The translations under genes were made by a program, and so were the position numbers. Positions 16,495-24,944 of a stretch of DNA of 64,000 nt are shown piece by piece. Below the pieces are notes generated by a model. It had not been told where the DNA came from and searched no databases. It was given only the letters and a program-made list of their open reading frames with translations. Origin of the DNA: Azoarcus sp. DD4 (GTDB taxonomy: Bacteria > Pseudomonadota > Gammaproteobacteria > Burkholderiales > Rhodocyclaceae); the NCBI RefSeq assembly GCF_006496635.1, contig NZ_CP022958.1:1860001-1924000 (forward strand), read 5' to 3'. How positions within the stretch are numbered: the stretch's first letter is position 1; every line of letters starts with the position of its first letter.

Positions 16495-17543
16495 TGGAAG
16501 GCTTTCTGCAACCCGTCGCAGATCTGTTCGGACCGGCTTGGCCGGTAGTGTGGACGCTGGTCAAGATCGTTGCCATCGTCGCGCCGTTGATGGGCTGCGT
16601 GGCCTACTTGACGCTGGCCGAGCGCAAGGTCATCGGCTACATGCAGGTTCGTATCGGCCCCAACCGTGTCGGCCCCTTCGGCCTGCTGCAACCGATCGCG
16701 GACGGGGTGAAGCTGCTGTTGAAGGAAATCATCGTTCCGAGCAGCTCCAACAAGGGTCTTTTTATCCTTGGTCCGATCCTCGCGCTGGCCCCGTCGCTGG
16801 CGGCGTGGGCGGTCATTCCGTTCGATGATGGTCTGGTTCTCGCCAACGTGAATGCCGGCCTGCTGTTCCTGCTCGCGATCACCTCGATGGAAGTGTATGG
16901 CGTGATCATCGCCGGTTGGGCATCCAACTCGAAGTACCCCTTCCTCGGTTCGATGCGCGCTGCGGCGCAGATGGTGTCGTATGAGGTATCGATGGGTTTC
17001 GCGTTGATCTGCGTGTTGCTGATTTCCGCCAGCCTGAATCTGAGCGACATCGTTGGCTCCCAGGGGACGGGTCGTTTCCACGACATGGGGCTTTCCTTCC
17101 TGTCCTGGAACTGGTTGCCGCTGCTGCCGATGTTCGTGGTTTATCTGATTTCCGGTATCGCCGAGACCAACCGCGCACCTTTCGACGTGGTTGAAGGCGA
17201 AGCGGAGGTGGTCGCGGGCCACATGGTCGAGTATTCCGGCATGGCGTTCGCGCTGTTCTTCCTGGCCGAATACGCGAACATGATCCTGGTCTCCATCCTG
17301 ACCTCGGTGCTGTTCCTCGGTGGCTGGCTGTCGCCGGTGGGCTTCCTTCCCGACGGGTTCCACTGGCTGGCGCTCAAGACCGCAAGCATTCTTTTCATCT
17401 TCCTGTGGGCGCGTGCGACCTTCCCGCGTTTCCGCTACGACCACATCATGCGTCTGGGCTGGAAGGTGTTCATTCCGGTCACCCTGGTCTGGGTGATCGT
17501 GGTGGCGGTGTGGATGATGTCGCCGCTGTCGATCTGGAAGTGA
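16494..17543 (+). CDS. nuoH: NADH-quinone oxidoreductase subunit H
   Basis: NuoH is the membrane subunit that forms the quinone chamber with NuoB and NuoD. The 349-residue protein has about eight hydrophobic segments, LAERKVIGYMQVRIGPNRVG, the acidic loop ETNRAPFDVVEGEAEVVAG and the C-terminal RYDHIMRLGWKVF. The ATG at 16494 shares its A with the nuoG stop (TGATG). An upstream in-frame extension from 16413 lies inside nuoG and was rejected. Confidence 0.97.
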   Translation: MEGFLQPVADLFGPAWPVVWTLVKIVAIVAPLMGCVAYLTLAERKVIGYMQVRIGPNRVGPFGLLQPIADGVKLLLKEIIVPSSSNKGLFILGPILALAPSLAAWAVIPFDDGLVLANVNAGLLFLLAITSMEVYGVIIAGWASNSKYPFLGSMRAAAQMVSYEVSMGFALICVLLISASLNLSDIVGSQGTGRFHDMGLSFLSWNWLPLLPMFVVYLISGIAETNRAPFDVVEGEAEVVAGHMVEYSGMAFALFFLAEYANMILVSILTSVLFLGGWLSPVGFLPDGFHWLALKTASILFIFLWARATFPRFRYDHIMRLGWKVFIPVTLVWVIVVAVWMMSPLSIWK

Positions 17544-17553
17544 GGTTCTGAAC

Positions 17554-18039
17554 ATGGGTGCCAAGGATTACATCGGTAGTCTGTTCCTCAAGGAACTGGT
17601 GAAGGGCATGGCCCTGACCGGCCGCCATTTTTTTGCGCGCAAGATCACGATTCAGTTCCCGGAAGAGAAGACGCCGCAGAGCCCTCGCTTCCGCGGTCTG
17701 CACGCGCTACGCCGTTATCCGAATGGTGAGGAGCGCTGCATCGCCTGCAAGCTGTGCGAGGCGGTCTGCCCGGCCATGGCGATCACGATCGAGTCAGAGC
17801 AGCGCGATGACGGCTCGCGTCGCACCAGTCGCTACGACATCGACCTGACGAAGTGCATCTTCTGCGGTTTCTGCGAGGAAGCCTGTCCGGTCGATGCCAT
17901 TGTCGAGACCAGGGTGTTCGAGTACCACGGCGAGCAGCGCGGTGACCTGTATTACACCAAGCAGATGCTGCTGGCGGTCGGTGACCGTTACGAATCGCAG
18001 ATTGCCGCGGACCGCGAGCAAGAGGCCAAGTACCGCTAA
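17554..18039 (+). CDS. nuoI: NADH-quinone oxidoreductase subunit I
   Basis: NuoI is the 8Fe ferredoxin-like subunit with clusters N6a and N6b that pass electrons to N2. The 161-residue protein has two CxxCxxCxxxCP motifs, CIACKLCEAVCP and CIFCGFCEEACP, and an N-terminal amphipathic helix with KGMALTGRHFF. It lies 10 bp after nuoH. A hairpin (18046-18061) stands in the gap before nuoJ. Confidence 0.97.
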   Translation: MGAKDYIGSLFLKELVKGMALTGRHFFARKITIQFPEEKTPQSPRFRGLHALRRYPNGEERCIACKLCEAVCPAMAITIESEQRDDGSRRTSRYDIDLTKCIFCGFCEEACPVDAIVETRVFEYHGEQRGDLYYTKQMLLAVGDRYESQIAADREQEAKYR

Positions 18040-18045
18040 GGGGAG

Positions 18046-18061
18046 GGCGCCTGAGGGCGCC
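18046..18061 (+). other. Hairpin in the nuoI-nuoJ gap
   Basis: GGCGCC (18046-18051) repeats as GGCGCC (18056-18061) around loop TGAG, giving a 6-bp all-GC stem without a T-run. It is probably an RNA structure inside the operon rather than a terminator. Confidence 0.4.
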
Positions 18062-18074
18062 GTGGATACTGAAC

Positions 18075-18677
18075 ATGGAATTCAAGACGGCTGTCTTCTA
18101 CTTTCTCTCCGCGATTCTCGTGCTCGCGGCACTGCGCGTGATCACCGCGCGCAACCCGGTTCATGCCGCGCTCTTCCTGGTGCTGTCCTTTTTCACCGCA
18201 GGCGGCATCTGGTTGCTGCTGCAGGCCGAGTTCCTAGCCATCACGCTGATCATGGTCTATGTCGGCGCGGTCATGGTGTTGTTCCTATTCGTCGTGATGA
18301 TGCTCGACATCAACCTCGACCGCATCCGGCAGGGGTTCTGGAGTTACCTGCCGGTGGGGGCGCTGATCGGCATCCTGATGGTGATCGAGATGGCAATGGT
18401 GCTCGGCGGCCGTTACTTCGGTCTGGATGCTATGCCGGCGCCGCCCGCCGCCGCTGCCGACTACAGCAACACCCGCGAACTGGGCCGTGTGCTCTACACC
18501 GATTACGTCTACCCGTTCGAACTTGCTTCGCTGGTGCTGCTGGTGGCGATGATTGCGGCGGTGTCGCTGACGCTGCGCAAGCGCAAGGGCACGAAGGCGA
18601 TAGATCCGGCCCTGCAGGTCGCGGTCAAGCGTGAAGGCCGGGTCGAGCTGGTGAAGATGCCGGCCGAGAAGGAATAA
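18075..18677 (+). CDS. nuoJ: NADH-quinone oxidoreductase subunit J
   Basis: NuoJ is a five-helix membrane subunit at the base of the complex I pump array. The 200-residue protein shows TARNPVHAALFLVLSFFTAG and the AITLIMVYVGAVMVLFLFVVMML helix region (the pi-bulge helix involved in coupling). The C-terminal tail is hydrophilic and lysine-rich. A 57-bp gap with a strong hairpin separates it from nuoK. Confidence 0.95.
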   Translation: MEFKTAVFYFLSAILVLAALRVITARNPVHAALFLVLSFFTAGGIWLLLQAEFLAITLIMVYVGAVMVLFLFVVMMLDINLDRIRQGFWSYLPVGALIGILMVIEMAMVLGGRYFGLDAMPAPPAAAADYSNTRELGRVLYTDYVYPFELASLVLLVAMIAAVSLTLRKRKGTKAIDPALQVAVKREGRVELVKMPAEKE

Positions 18678-18695
18678 CAAGGCGCGAACAAGAAA

Positions 18696-18719
18696 CGCGC
18701 CGGTTCTGGTACCGGCGCG
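18696..18719 (+). other. Strong hairpin in the nuoJ-nuoK gap
   Basis: A perfect 9-bp stem CGCGCCGGT/ACCGGCGCG (18696-18704 and 18711-18719) with a 6-nt loop TCTGGT. No T-run follows, so it is not a classical terminator; it may affect mRNA processing or relative expression within the operon. Confidence 0.55.
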
Positions 18720-18734
18720 ATCAGGGAGTCACAG

Positions 18735-19040
18735 ATGCTTTCGCTTTCCCACTACCTCATCCTGGGCGCGATCCTGTTCGCGATCAGCGTTGTCGGGATC
18801 TTCCTCAACCGGAAGAACCTGATCGTGTTGCTGATGGCCATCGAGCTGATGCTGCTCGCGGTCAACCTGAATTTCATCGCGTTCTCGCACTATCTGGGCG
18901 ACATCGCGGGGCAGGTTTTCGTTTTCTTCATTCTCACCGTGGCAGCAGCGGAATCGGCGATCGGTCTTGCGATTCTGGTGGTGCTGTTCCGCAACCTGCG
19001 GACGATCCACGTGGATGATCTGGACAGCCTCAAGGGTTAA
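18735..19040 (+). CDS. nuoK: NADH-quinone oxidoreductase subunit K
   Basis: NuoK is a small three-helix antiporter-like subunit of complex I. The 101-residue protein (E. coli 100) has the conserved membrane glutamates in LLMAIELMLLAVNLNF and VAAAESAIGLAILV, which take part in proton transfer. The Shine-Dalgarno region AGGGAG precedes the ATG. nuoL follows 12 bp after the stop. Confidence 0.97.
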   Translation: MLSLSHYLILGAILFAISVVGIFLNRKNLIVLLMAIELMLLAVNLNFIAFSHYLGDIAGQVFVFFILTVAAAESAIGLAILVVLFRNLRTIHVDDLDSLKG

Positions 19041-19052
19041 GGAAGCGTCACG

Positions 19053-21077
19053 ATGACGGACATGCAAAAGCTCTATCTCCTCGTGCCGCTGGCGCCGCTG
19101 GCCGGCGCGATTCTCGCGGGTCTCTTCGGCAAGCTGATCGGGCGGGCCGGCGCACACGTGGTTACCATCCTTGGGGTCGCCGTAGCGCTGGTGGCTTCGG
19201 TATTTATTTACCAGGACGTTCAGGCCGGCAACACGTTCAACGGCACGATCTACACGTGGATGAGCGCTGGCGGCATCAATTTCGAAGTCGGCTTCCAGAT
19301 CGATGCGCTCACGGTAATGATGATGCTGGTCGTGACCTTCGTGTCGCTGATGGTCCATATCTACACCATCGGCTACATGTCAGAGGATCCCGGCTACCAG
19401 CGTTTCTTCAGCTACATCTCGCTCTTCACCTTCTCGATGCTGATGCTGGTGATGTCGAACAACTTCCTTCAGCTGTTTTTCGGCTGGGAAGCTGTGGGCC
19501 TGGTTTCCTACCTGCTGATCGGTTTCTGGTACGAGCGGCCGACCGCGATCTATGCCAACCTCAAGGCCTTCCTGGTTAACCGCGTCGGCGACTTCGGTTT
19601 CCTGCTCGGCATCGGCCTGATCGTCGCCTACACCGGCAGCCTCAACTACGCGGAGGTGTTCGCCAAGGCGCAGGAGCTGTCGGTCATGGAGATGGCGGTG
19701 ACCGGCTGGCCCTTGCTCACCGCGATCTGTATCTGCCTCTTCATCGGCGCGATGGGTAAATCGGCCCAGGTTCCCCTGCACGTCTGGCTGCCGGATTCGA
19801 TGGAAGGTCCGACCCCGATCTCCGCGCTGATTCACGCTGCCACCATGGTGACGGCCGGGATCTTCATGGTGGCGCGCATGTCGCCGCTGTTCGAACTGTC
19901 CGATGTCGCGCTGTCCTTCGTGCTGGTGATCGGCGCCACCACCGCGCTGTTCATGGGTTTCCTCGGTATCGTGCAGAACGACATCAAGCGCGTGGTTGCC
20001 TACTCGACGCTGTCGCAGCTCGGTTACATGACTGTCGCGCTGGGCGTCTCCGCCTACTCGGCGGCGGTGTTCCACCTGATGACGCACGCCTTCTTCAAGG
20101 CGCTGCTCTTCCTCGGCGCCGGTTCGGTGATCATCGGCATGCACCACGACCAGGACATGCGCAATATGGGCGGCCTGTGGAAGTACATGCCGATCACCTG
20201 GTTTACCTCGCTGCTCGGTTCGCTGGCGCTGATCGGCTTCCCGTTCTTCTCCGGCTTCTATTCCAAGGACTCCATCATCGAGGCGGTCCATGCCTCGACC
20301 ATCCCGGGTTCGGGCTACGCCCTGTTCTGCGTGATGGCGGGCGTGTTCGTCACCGCGTTCTATTCCTTCCGGATGTATTTCCTTGTGTTCCACGGCAAGG
20401 AGCGGTTCGGCGAGAACGGCCACGCCCATCACGATCACCATGGCGACCATGACGACGAAGAGCCGTCGGTCGATCACCATCACGGTCTTGCCCCTGGTCA
20501 GAAGCCGCACGAGTCGCCGTGGGTGGTGACCCTGCCGCTGGTACTGCTGGCGATTCCGTCGGTGCTGATCGGCTTCTTTACCATCGAGCCGATGCTGTTC
20601 GGCGAGTGGTTCAAGGGTGTGATCTTCGTTGGCGACAATCACGTCGGCATCAAGGAGCTGGCCGAGCACTTCCACGGCCCGGTGGCGATGGCGGTGCATG
20701 GCTTGCAGACTGCGCCGTTCTGGTTGGCGATGGGCGGTGTTGCGGTGGCCTGGTTCTTCTACATGGTCAAGCCGGGCATTCCGGCAGCGATCCAGCGCAC
20801 GTTCAAGCCGCTGCACACCCTGCTCGAGAACAAGTACTACTTCGACCGTTTCAACGAGATCTTCTTTGCCGGCGGTTCGCGCCTGCTTGGCAAGGGGCTG
20901 TGGAAGGGCGGTGATCAGGCGCTGATCGACGGCGTGGCGATCAACGGCACCGCCAAACTGGTGGGCTGGGTGGCGCAGATCTCGCGCCTGTTCCAGACCG
21001 GCCACCTCTACCAGTACGCCTTCACCATGATCATTGGTGTGTTCGTGCTGCTGACCTTCTGGTTCAACCGCGGTTAA
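19053..21077 (+). CDS. nuoL: NADH-quinone oxidoreductase subunit L
   Basis: NuoL is the distal Mrp-antiporter-like proton pump with a long lateral helix. The 674-residue protein is longer than E. coli NuoL (613). It shows FFGWEAVGLVSYLLIGFW (key glutamate), the GAMGKSAQVPLHVWLPD motif with the pumping lysine, MEGPTPISALIHAATMVTAG and AFFKALLFLGAG. A histidine/aspartate-rich stretch at about residues 455-475 (many H and D, beginning HAHHDHHGDHDDE) accounts for part of the extra length. Confidence 0.96.
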   Translation: MTDMQKLYLLVPLAPLAGAILAGLFGKLIGRAGAHVVTILGVAVALVASVFIYQDVQAGNTFNGTIYTWMSAGGINFEVGFQIDALTVMMMLVVTFVSLMVHIYTIGYMSEDPGYQRFFSYISLFTFSMLMLVMSNNFLQLFFGWEAVGLVSYLLIGFWYERPTAIYANLKAFLVNRVGDFGFLLGIGLIVAYTGSLNYAEVFAKAQELSVMEMAVTGWPLLTAICICLFIGAMGKSAQVPLHVWLPDSMEGPTPISALIHAATMVTAGIFMVARMSPLFELSDVALSFVLVIGATTALFMGFLGIVQNDIKRVVAYSTLSQLGYMTVALGVSAYSAAVFHLMTHAFFKALLFLGAGSVIIGMHHDQDMRNMGGLWKYMPITWFTSLLGSLALIGFPFFSGFYSKDSIIEAVHASTIPGSGYALFCVMAGVFVTAFYSFRMYFLVFHGKERFGENGHAHHDHHGDHDDEEPSVDHHHGLAPGQKPHESPWVVTLPLVLLAIPSVLIGFFTIEPMLFGEWFKGVIFVGDNHVGIKELAEHFHGPVAMAVHGLQTAPFWLAMGGVAVAWFFYMVKPGIPAAIQRTFKPLHTLLENKYYFDRFNEIFFAGGSRLLGKGLWKGGDQALIDGVAINGTAKLVGWVAQISRLFQTGHLYQYAFTMIIGVFVLLTFWFNRG

Positions 21078-21118
21078 GCGACACGGCCCGCTCAGGGATT
21101 CAAACAACAAGATCGAAC

Positions 21119-21134
21119 GCGCCGGCGACGGCGC
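21119..21134 (+). other. Weak hairpin in the nuoL-nuoM gap
   Basis: GCGCC (21119-21123) pairs with GGCGC (21130-21134) around 6 nt in the 75-bp gap. No T-run follows. It resembles the structures at the nuoI-J and nuoJ-K junctions but is shorter. Confidence 0.3.
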
Positions 21135-21152
21135 ATAGAACGGAAAGCAACG

Positions 21153-22634
21153 ATGACGGATATTCCCCTCCTCAGTCTGGCGATCTGGGTGCCGATAGTC
21201 GGCGGGCTACTGGTGCTCGCCACCGGTTCCGACCGCAACGCCCCGATGGCACGAATGCTGGCTCTGCTGGCCTCGATTGCGGGCTTCATCGTCACCATTC
21301 CGCTCTATACCGGTTTCGACCTGTCTTCGAGCGCGATGCAGTTCGTCGAACTCGCACCTTGGGTGCCGCGGTTCAACATCAACTACCACCTCGGTGTGGA
21401 CGGCATTTCGGTGCTGTTCCTGTTGTTGAATGCCTTCATCACCATCATGGTGGTGCTGGCTGGCTGGCAGGTCATCGAAGAGAAGGTTGCGCAGTACATG
21501 GCCGCCTTCCTGATCATGTCGGGCCTGATGAACGGCATCTTCTCCGCGCTCGACGGCGTGCTGTTCTATGTCTTCTTCGAGGCCTCGCTGATTCCGCTGT
21601 ACCTCGTCATCGGCATCTGGGGCGGTCCGAATCGCGTGTATGCAGCCATCAAGTTCTTCCTCTACACGCTGCTCGGCTCGCTGCTGATGCTGATCGCCTT
21701 GCTCTATCTGTTCATGGAGGCGGGCGGCTCGTTCAACATCCTCGACTGGCATCAACTGCCGCTGGGGATCGAGGCGCAAACACTGATCTTCTTCGCCTTC
21801 CTGATCGCGTTCGGGGTAAAGGTGCCGATGTGGCCGGTGCATACCTGGCTGCCCGACGCACACGTCGAGGCGCCTACCGGTGGTTCGGTGGTGCTGGCTG
21901 CGATTGCGCTGAAACTCGGCGCCTACGGCTTCCTGCGTTTCTCCCTGCCCATCGTGCCGGACGCTGCCCAGGAGCTCGCACCGCTGGTCATCGCGCTGTC
22001 GCTGATCGCCGTCATCTACATCGGCTTCGTGGCGCTGGTTCAGGCGGACATGAAGAAGCTGGTGGCGTATTCGTCGATCTCGCACATGGGGTTTGTCACA
22101 CTGGGTTTCTTCATGTTCAACCCGCTCGCCATCGAAGGTGCGCTGGTGCAGATGATTTCCCACGGTTTCGTCTCGGGTGCGATGTTCCTTTGCATCGGCG
22201 TCCTCTATGACCGCGTTCATTCCCGACAGATTGCCGATTACGGCGGCGTCGTGCACACGATGCCGAAGTTCGCGGCCTTCTTCATGCTGTTCGCGATGGC
22301 GAACTCGGGTTTGCCGGCAACCAGCGGCTTCGTCGGCGAGTTCATGATTGTGCTCGGCGCCGTTCAGTACAACTTCTGGATCGCTTTCCTGGCTGCGACG
22401 ACGCTGATCCTGGGCGCGGCCTACACGTTGTGGATGTATAAGCGGGTGGTGTTCGGCGCGGTGGCAAACAAGCATGTTGCCGAACTGGAGGACATCAACG
22501 GGCGCGAATTCGCCTTCCTCGGCATCCTTGCGTTGTGCGTGCTGGCGATGGGTCTGTATCCCTTCCCCTTCACGGAAGTGATGCATGCATCGGTCAATGA
22601 ACTCCTCCGTCACGTCGCCGTGAGCAAGCTGTAA
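21153..22634 (+). CDS. nuoM: NADH-quinone oxidoreductase subunit M
   Basis: NuoM is an Mrp-antiporter-like proton-pumping subunit. The 493-residue protein (E. coli 509) has the helix YVFFEASLIPLYLVIGIWGG with the key glutamate, FGVKVPMWPVHTWLPDAHVE with the pumping lysine, and VAYSSISHMGFVTLG. A 75-bp gap with a weak hairpin precedes it, and nuoN follows after 37 bp. Confidence 0.97.
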   Translation: MTDIPLLSLAIWVPIVGGLLVLATGSDRNAPMARMLALLASIAGFIVTIPLYTGFDLSSSAMQFVELAPWVPRFNINYHLGVDGISVLFLLLNAFITIMVVLAGWQVIEEKVAQYMAAFLIMSGLMNGIFSALDGVLFYVFFEASLIPLYLVIGIWGGPNRVYAAIKFFLYTLLGSLLMLIALLYLFMEAGGSFNILDWHQLPLGIEAQTLIFFAFLIAFGVKVPMWPVHTWLPDAHVEAPTGGSVVLAAIALKLGAYGFLRFSLPIVPDAAQELAPLVIALSLIAVIYIGFVALVQADMKKLVAYSSISHMGFVTLGFFMFNPLAIEGALVQMISHGFVSGAMFLCIGVLYDRVHSRQIADYGGVVHTMPKFAAFFMLFAMANSGLPATSGFVGEFMIVLGAVQYNFWIAFLAATTLILGAAYTLWMYKRVVFGAVANKHVAELEDINGREFAFLGILALCVLAMGLYPFPFTEVMHASVNELLRHVAVSKL

Positions 22635-22671
22635 GCGCGCAGGCGAGACACTTAACCGGACTGGTCAGAAG

Positions 22672-24141
22672 ATGAACTTTGTTGTCCCCGACTTCTACCC
22701 CGCAGCGGCGGAGATTTTCGTTGCCGTGATGGCGCTCGCGATCATGCTGGCGACAACCTTCGCGCGCAGCATCGCCCGCAGCCTCGCCTACGGTCTTACC
22801 CAGGTGACATTGATCGCGGCCGCTTTCATCACCATCTACACGATGCAGGGTGAGGTGGTGGCGACCTTCAACAACATGTTCATCAGCGACCTGATGGGAG
22901 ACTTCCTGAAGTTGCTGATCTACTTCTCGATGGCCATTGCGCTGCTCTATGGCCGCAGCTATCTCGCTGATCGCAACATCGACAAGCCCGAGTACTACCT
23001 GCTCGCGCTGCTGATGACGCTGGGCATGATGGTGATGGTGACGTCCAACCACATGCTGACGATGTACATCGGCCTGGAGATGATGTCGCTGGCGCTTTAC
23101 GCCCTGGTCGCCTTCGATCGCGACTCCGCGCGATCGACCGAGGCGGCGATGAAATACTTCGTGCTCGGCGCCCTTGCTTCCGGTCTGCTGCTCTATGGCA
23201 TGTCCATGATCTATGGCGCGACCGGTACGCTGGAGTTCTCAGGTATCGCACAGTCGGTATACAACCAGGCGGCGAACGACACTGTGCTGCTTTTCGGCGT
23301 CGTTTTCCTCATGGCTGGCATCTGCTTCAAGCTTGGCGTGGTGCCTTTCCACATGTGGATTCCGGATGTCTATCATGGCGCCAGCACGGCGGTGACGCTG
23401 ATCATCGCCACGGCGCCCAAGTTTGCTGCATTTGCAATGGCGGTACGGTTGCTGATCTGGGGTCTGTTCGATATTGCCGAGCAGTGGCAGACCATGCTGA
23501 TGTTTGTCGCGATCCTGTCGATCATCCTCGGCAACCTGGCTGCGATCGCGCAAACCAATCTGAAGCGCATGCTGGCGTATTCGGGTATTTCCCACATGGG
23601 CTTCATGTTGCTGGGACTACTGTCCGGCGTAGTGGAAGGTGACCGGCACTTTGCGCTGAATGCGTACAGCTCGGCGATGTTCTACGCGATTTCCTACGTG
23701 ATCATGAGTCTCGCGTCGTTCGGCATGATCATCCTGCTGTCGCGCGCGGGCTTCGAAGCCGAGAACATCGACGACTTCAAGGGTCTTAACAAGCGTAGCC
23801 CGTGGTTTGCAGCCGTCATGATGTTCGTGATGTTCTCGATGGCCGGCGTGCCTTTCTTTATCGGCTTCTTCGCCAAGATGGCCGTGCTGCAGGCGGTCGT
23901 CGCTGCGGGATATTTCTGGATCGCGGTGGTCGCGGTGCTGATGTCCGTGATCGGCGCGTTCTATTACCTGCGTCTGGTCAAAGTCATGTACTTCGATCCG
24001 CCGGTCGATACGGCACCGATTCGGGCCCCCGCGGAATTGCGGGTGCTGTTGTCGGCCAACGGTCTGGCGATTGCCGCGCTGGGGATTGCGCCGCAGGGTC
24101 TGATGTCGCTGTGCGCTTACGCGCTGCTCGCGTCGCTCTGA
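22672..24141 (+). CDS. nuoN: NADH-quinone oxidoreductase subunit N
   Basis: NuoN is the third antiporter-like proton-pumping subunit. The 489-residue protein (E. coli 485) has YIGLEMMSLALYALVAFDRD with the conserved glutamate, FKLGVVPFHMWIPDVYHGAS with the pumping lysine, and LAYSGISHMGFMLLG. It is the last nuo gene; a terminator follows within 20 bp. Confidence 0.97.
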   Translation: MNFVVPDFYPAAAEIFVAVMALAIMLATTFARSIARSLAYGLTQVTLIAAAFITIYTMQGEVVATFNNMFISDLMGDFLKLLIYFSMAIALLYGRSYLADRNIDKPEYYLLALLMTLGMMVMVTSNHMLTMYIGLEMMSLALYALVAFDRDSARSTEAAMKYFVLGALASGLLLYGMSMIYGATGTLEFSGIAQSVYNQAANDTVLLFGVVFLMAGICFKLGVVPFHMWIPDVYHGASTAVTLIIATAPKFAAFAMAVRLLIWGLFDIAEQWQTMLMFVAILSIILGNLAAIAQTNLKRMLAYSGISHMGFMLLGLLSGVVEGDRHFALNAYSSAMFYAISYVIMSLASFGMIILLSRAGFEAENIDDFKGLNKRSPWFAAVMMFVMFSMAGVPFFIGFFAKMAVLQAVVAAGYFWIAVVAVLMSVIGAFYYLRLVKVMYFDPPVDTAPIRAPAELRVLLSANGLAIAALGIAPQGLMSLCAYALLASL

Positions 24142-24156
24142 TCCGGCTGTCATCTG

Positions 24157-24200
24157 CCCCCCGCCTTCCTGGCCGATGCGTCAGGGGCGGGGGTTTTGTT
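24157..24200 (+). terminator. Terminator of the nuo operon
   Basis: Stem CCCCCGCC/GGCGGGGG (24158-24165 and 24186-24193) with a 20-nt loop, followed by TTTTGTTTG, 16 bp after the nuoN stop. Confidence 0.75.
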
Positions 24201-24236
24201 TGTGAATTTCGATTTGCGTCGTCGAAGAGGTAGTGC

Positions 24237-24788
24237 ATGAATGCCGACAATATGGATCCGCTTGCCGAAAGCGAACTCAACTCCGAAGCGGTGTTCGACG
24301 GCGTACTGCTCAAAGTCAGGCGTGACCGGGTGTTGCTGCCGGATGGCAAGGAGTCCGTGCGCGAATACATCCGTCACCCGGGCGCCGTCGTGATCGTTGC
24401 CGTGCTGCCGGATGGCGGCTTGGTGTTCGAGCGACAGTTCCGCTATCCACTACGGCGCAGTTTCCTCGAGCTGCCGGCGGGAAAGATCGATGCCGGCGAA
24501 CACATCCTCGACTGCGCCAAGCGTGAACTCCGCGAAGAGACAGGTTACGAGGCGGCCGTGTGGCGCCACCTGGGGGTGATGCATCCGTGCATCGGATACT
24601 CCGACGAGCGCATCGAGGTCTTCCTGGCAACGGAATTGTCGGAAGTGGGGAGCGCACTCGAAGACGGCGAGTTTCTGGAAATACTGTCTTTTTCTCCCGC
24701 CGAGGCGAGGGCTGGGGTACTGGATGGCCGCATCACGGACGCGAAGACGATATCGGCGCTGTTCCTCGCCTTGCCGCTTCTGTCCTGA
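24237..24788 (+). CDS. Nudix hydrolase, ADP-ribose pyrophosphatase type
   Basis: This is a cytosolic Nudix enzyme most like the NudF/ADP-ribose diphosphatase group, which splits ADP-ribose to AMP and ribose-5-phosphate. The 183-residue protein contains the Nudix box from GKIDAGEH to REETGYE (G-x5-E-x7-REUxEExGU pattern complete), preceded by VFERQFRYPLRRSFLELPAG, typical of ADP-ribose pyrophosphatases. AGAGG precedes the ATG by 6 bp. It lies between the nuo terminator and its own strong terminator, so it is probably monocistronic. Placement next to complex I fits NAD metabolism but does not prove a link. Confidence 0.88.
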   Translation: MNADNMDPLAESELNSEAVFDGVLLKVRRDRVLLPDGKESVREYIRHPGAVVIVAVLPDGGLVFERQFRYPLRRSFLELPAGKIDAGEHILDCAKRELREETGYEAAVWRHLGVMHPCIGYSDERIEVFLATELSEVGSALEDGEFLEILSFSPAEARAGVLDGRITDAKTISALFLALPLLS

Positions 24789-24830
24789 GTCGGCCCGTCG
24801 GGGGCCGCGAGGACGCGGTCGTCGCCGACA

Positions 24831-24873
24831 GCAAAGAGCCCCGCTGGCGTTTGCCGCGGGGCTCTTTGCTTTT
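24831..24873 (+). terminator. Strong terminator after the Nudix gene
   Basis: A perfect 14-bp stem GCAAAGAGCCCCGC/GCGGGGCTCTTTGC (24831-24844 and 24856-24869) with an 11-nt loop and TTTT at 24870-24873. It lies between the convergent Nudix and nrdJ genes. Confidence 0.9.
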
Positions 24874-24904
24874 CCGGAATGCCGCGAGGCGTCCGGAGAG
24901 TCCG

Positions 24905-24933
24905 GCCGGAGAGCGTTAAACCTGCTCTCCGGC
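24905..24933 (-). other. Hairpin just past the nrdJ stop
   Basis: A perfect 9-bp stem GCCGGAGAG/CTCTCCGGC (24905-24913 and 24925-24933), 11 bp beyond the nrdJ stop on the minus strand. No T-run follows on that strand, so it is at best a processing or stability element for the nrdJ message. Confidence 0.4.
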
Positions 24934-24944
24934 TGGTTCGGCGT

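Noticed and set aside
19380..22613. Very long antisense frames opposite nuoL (576 codons) and nuoM (468 codons)
   Set aside because: Extremely Arg/Glu/His/Gln-rich, as expected from the reverse complement of membrane-protein codons; no homology signals.
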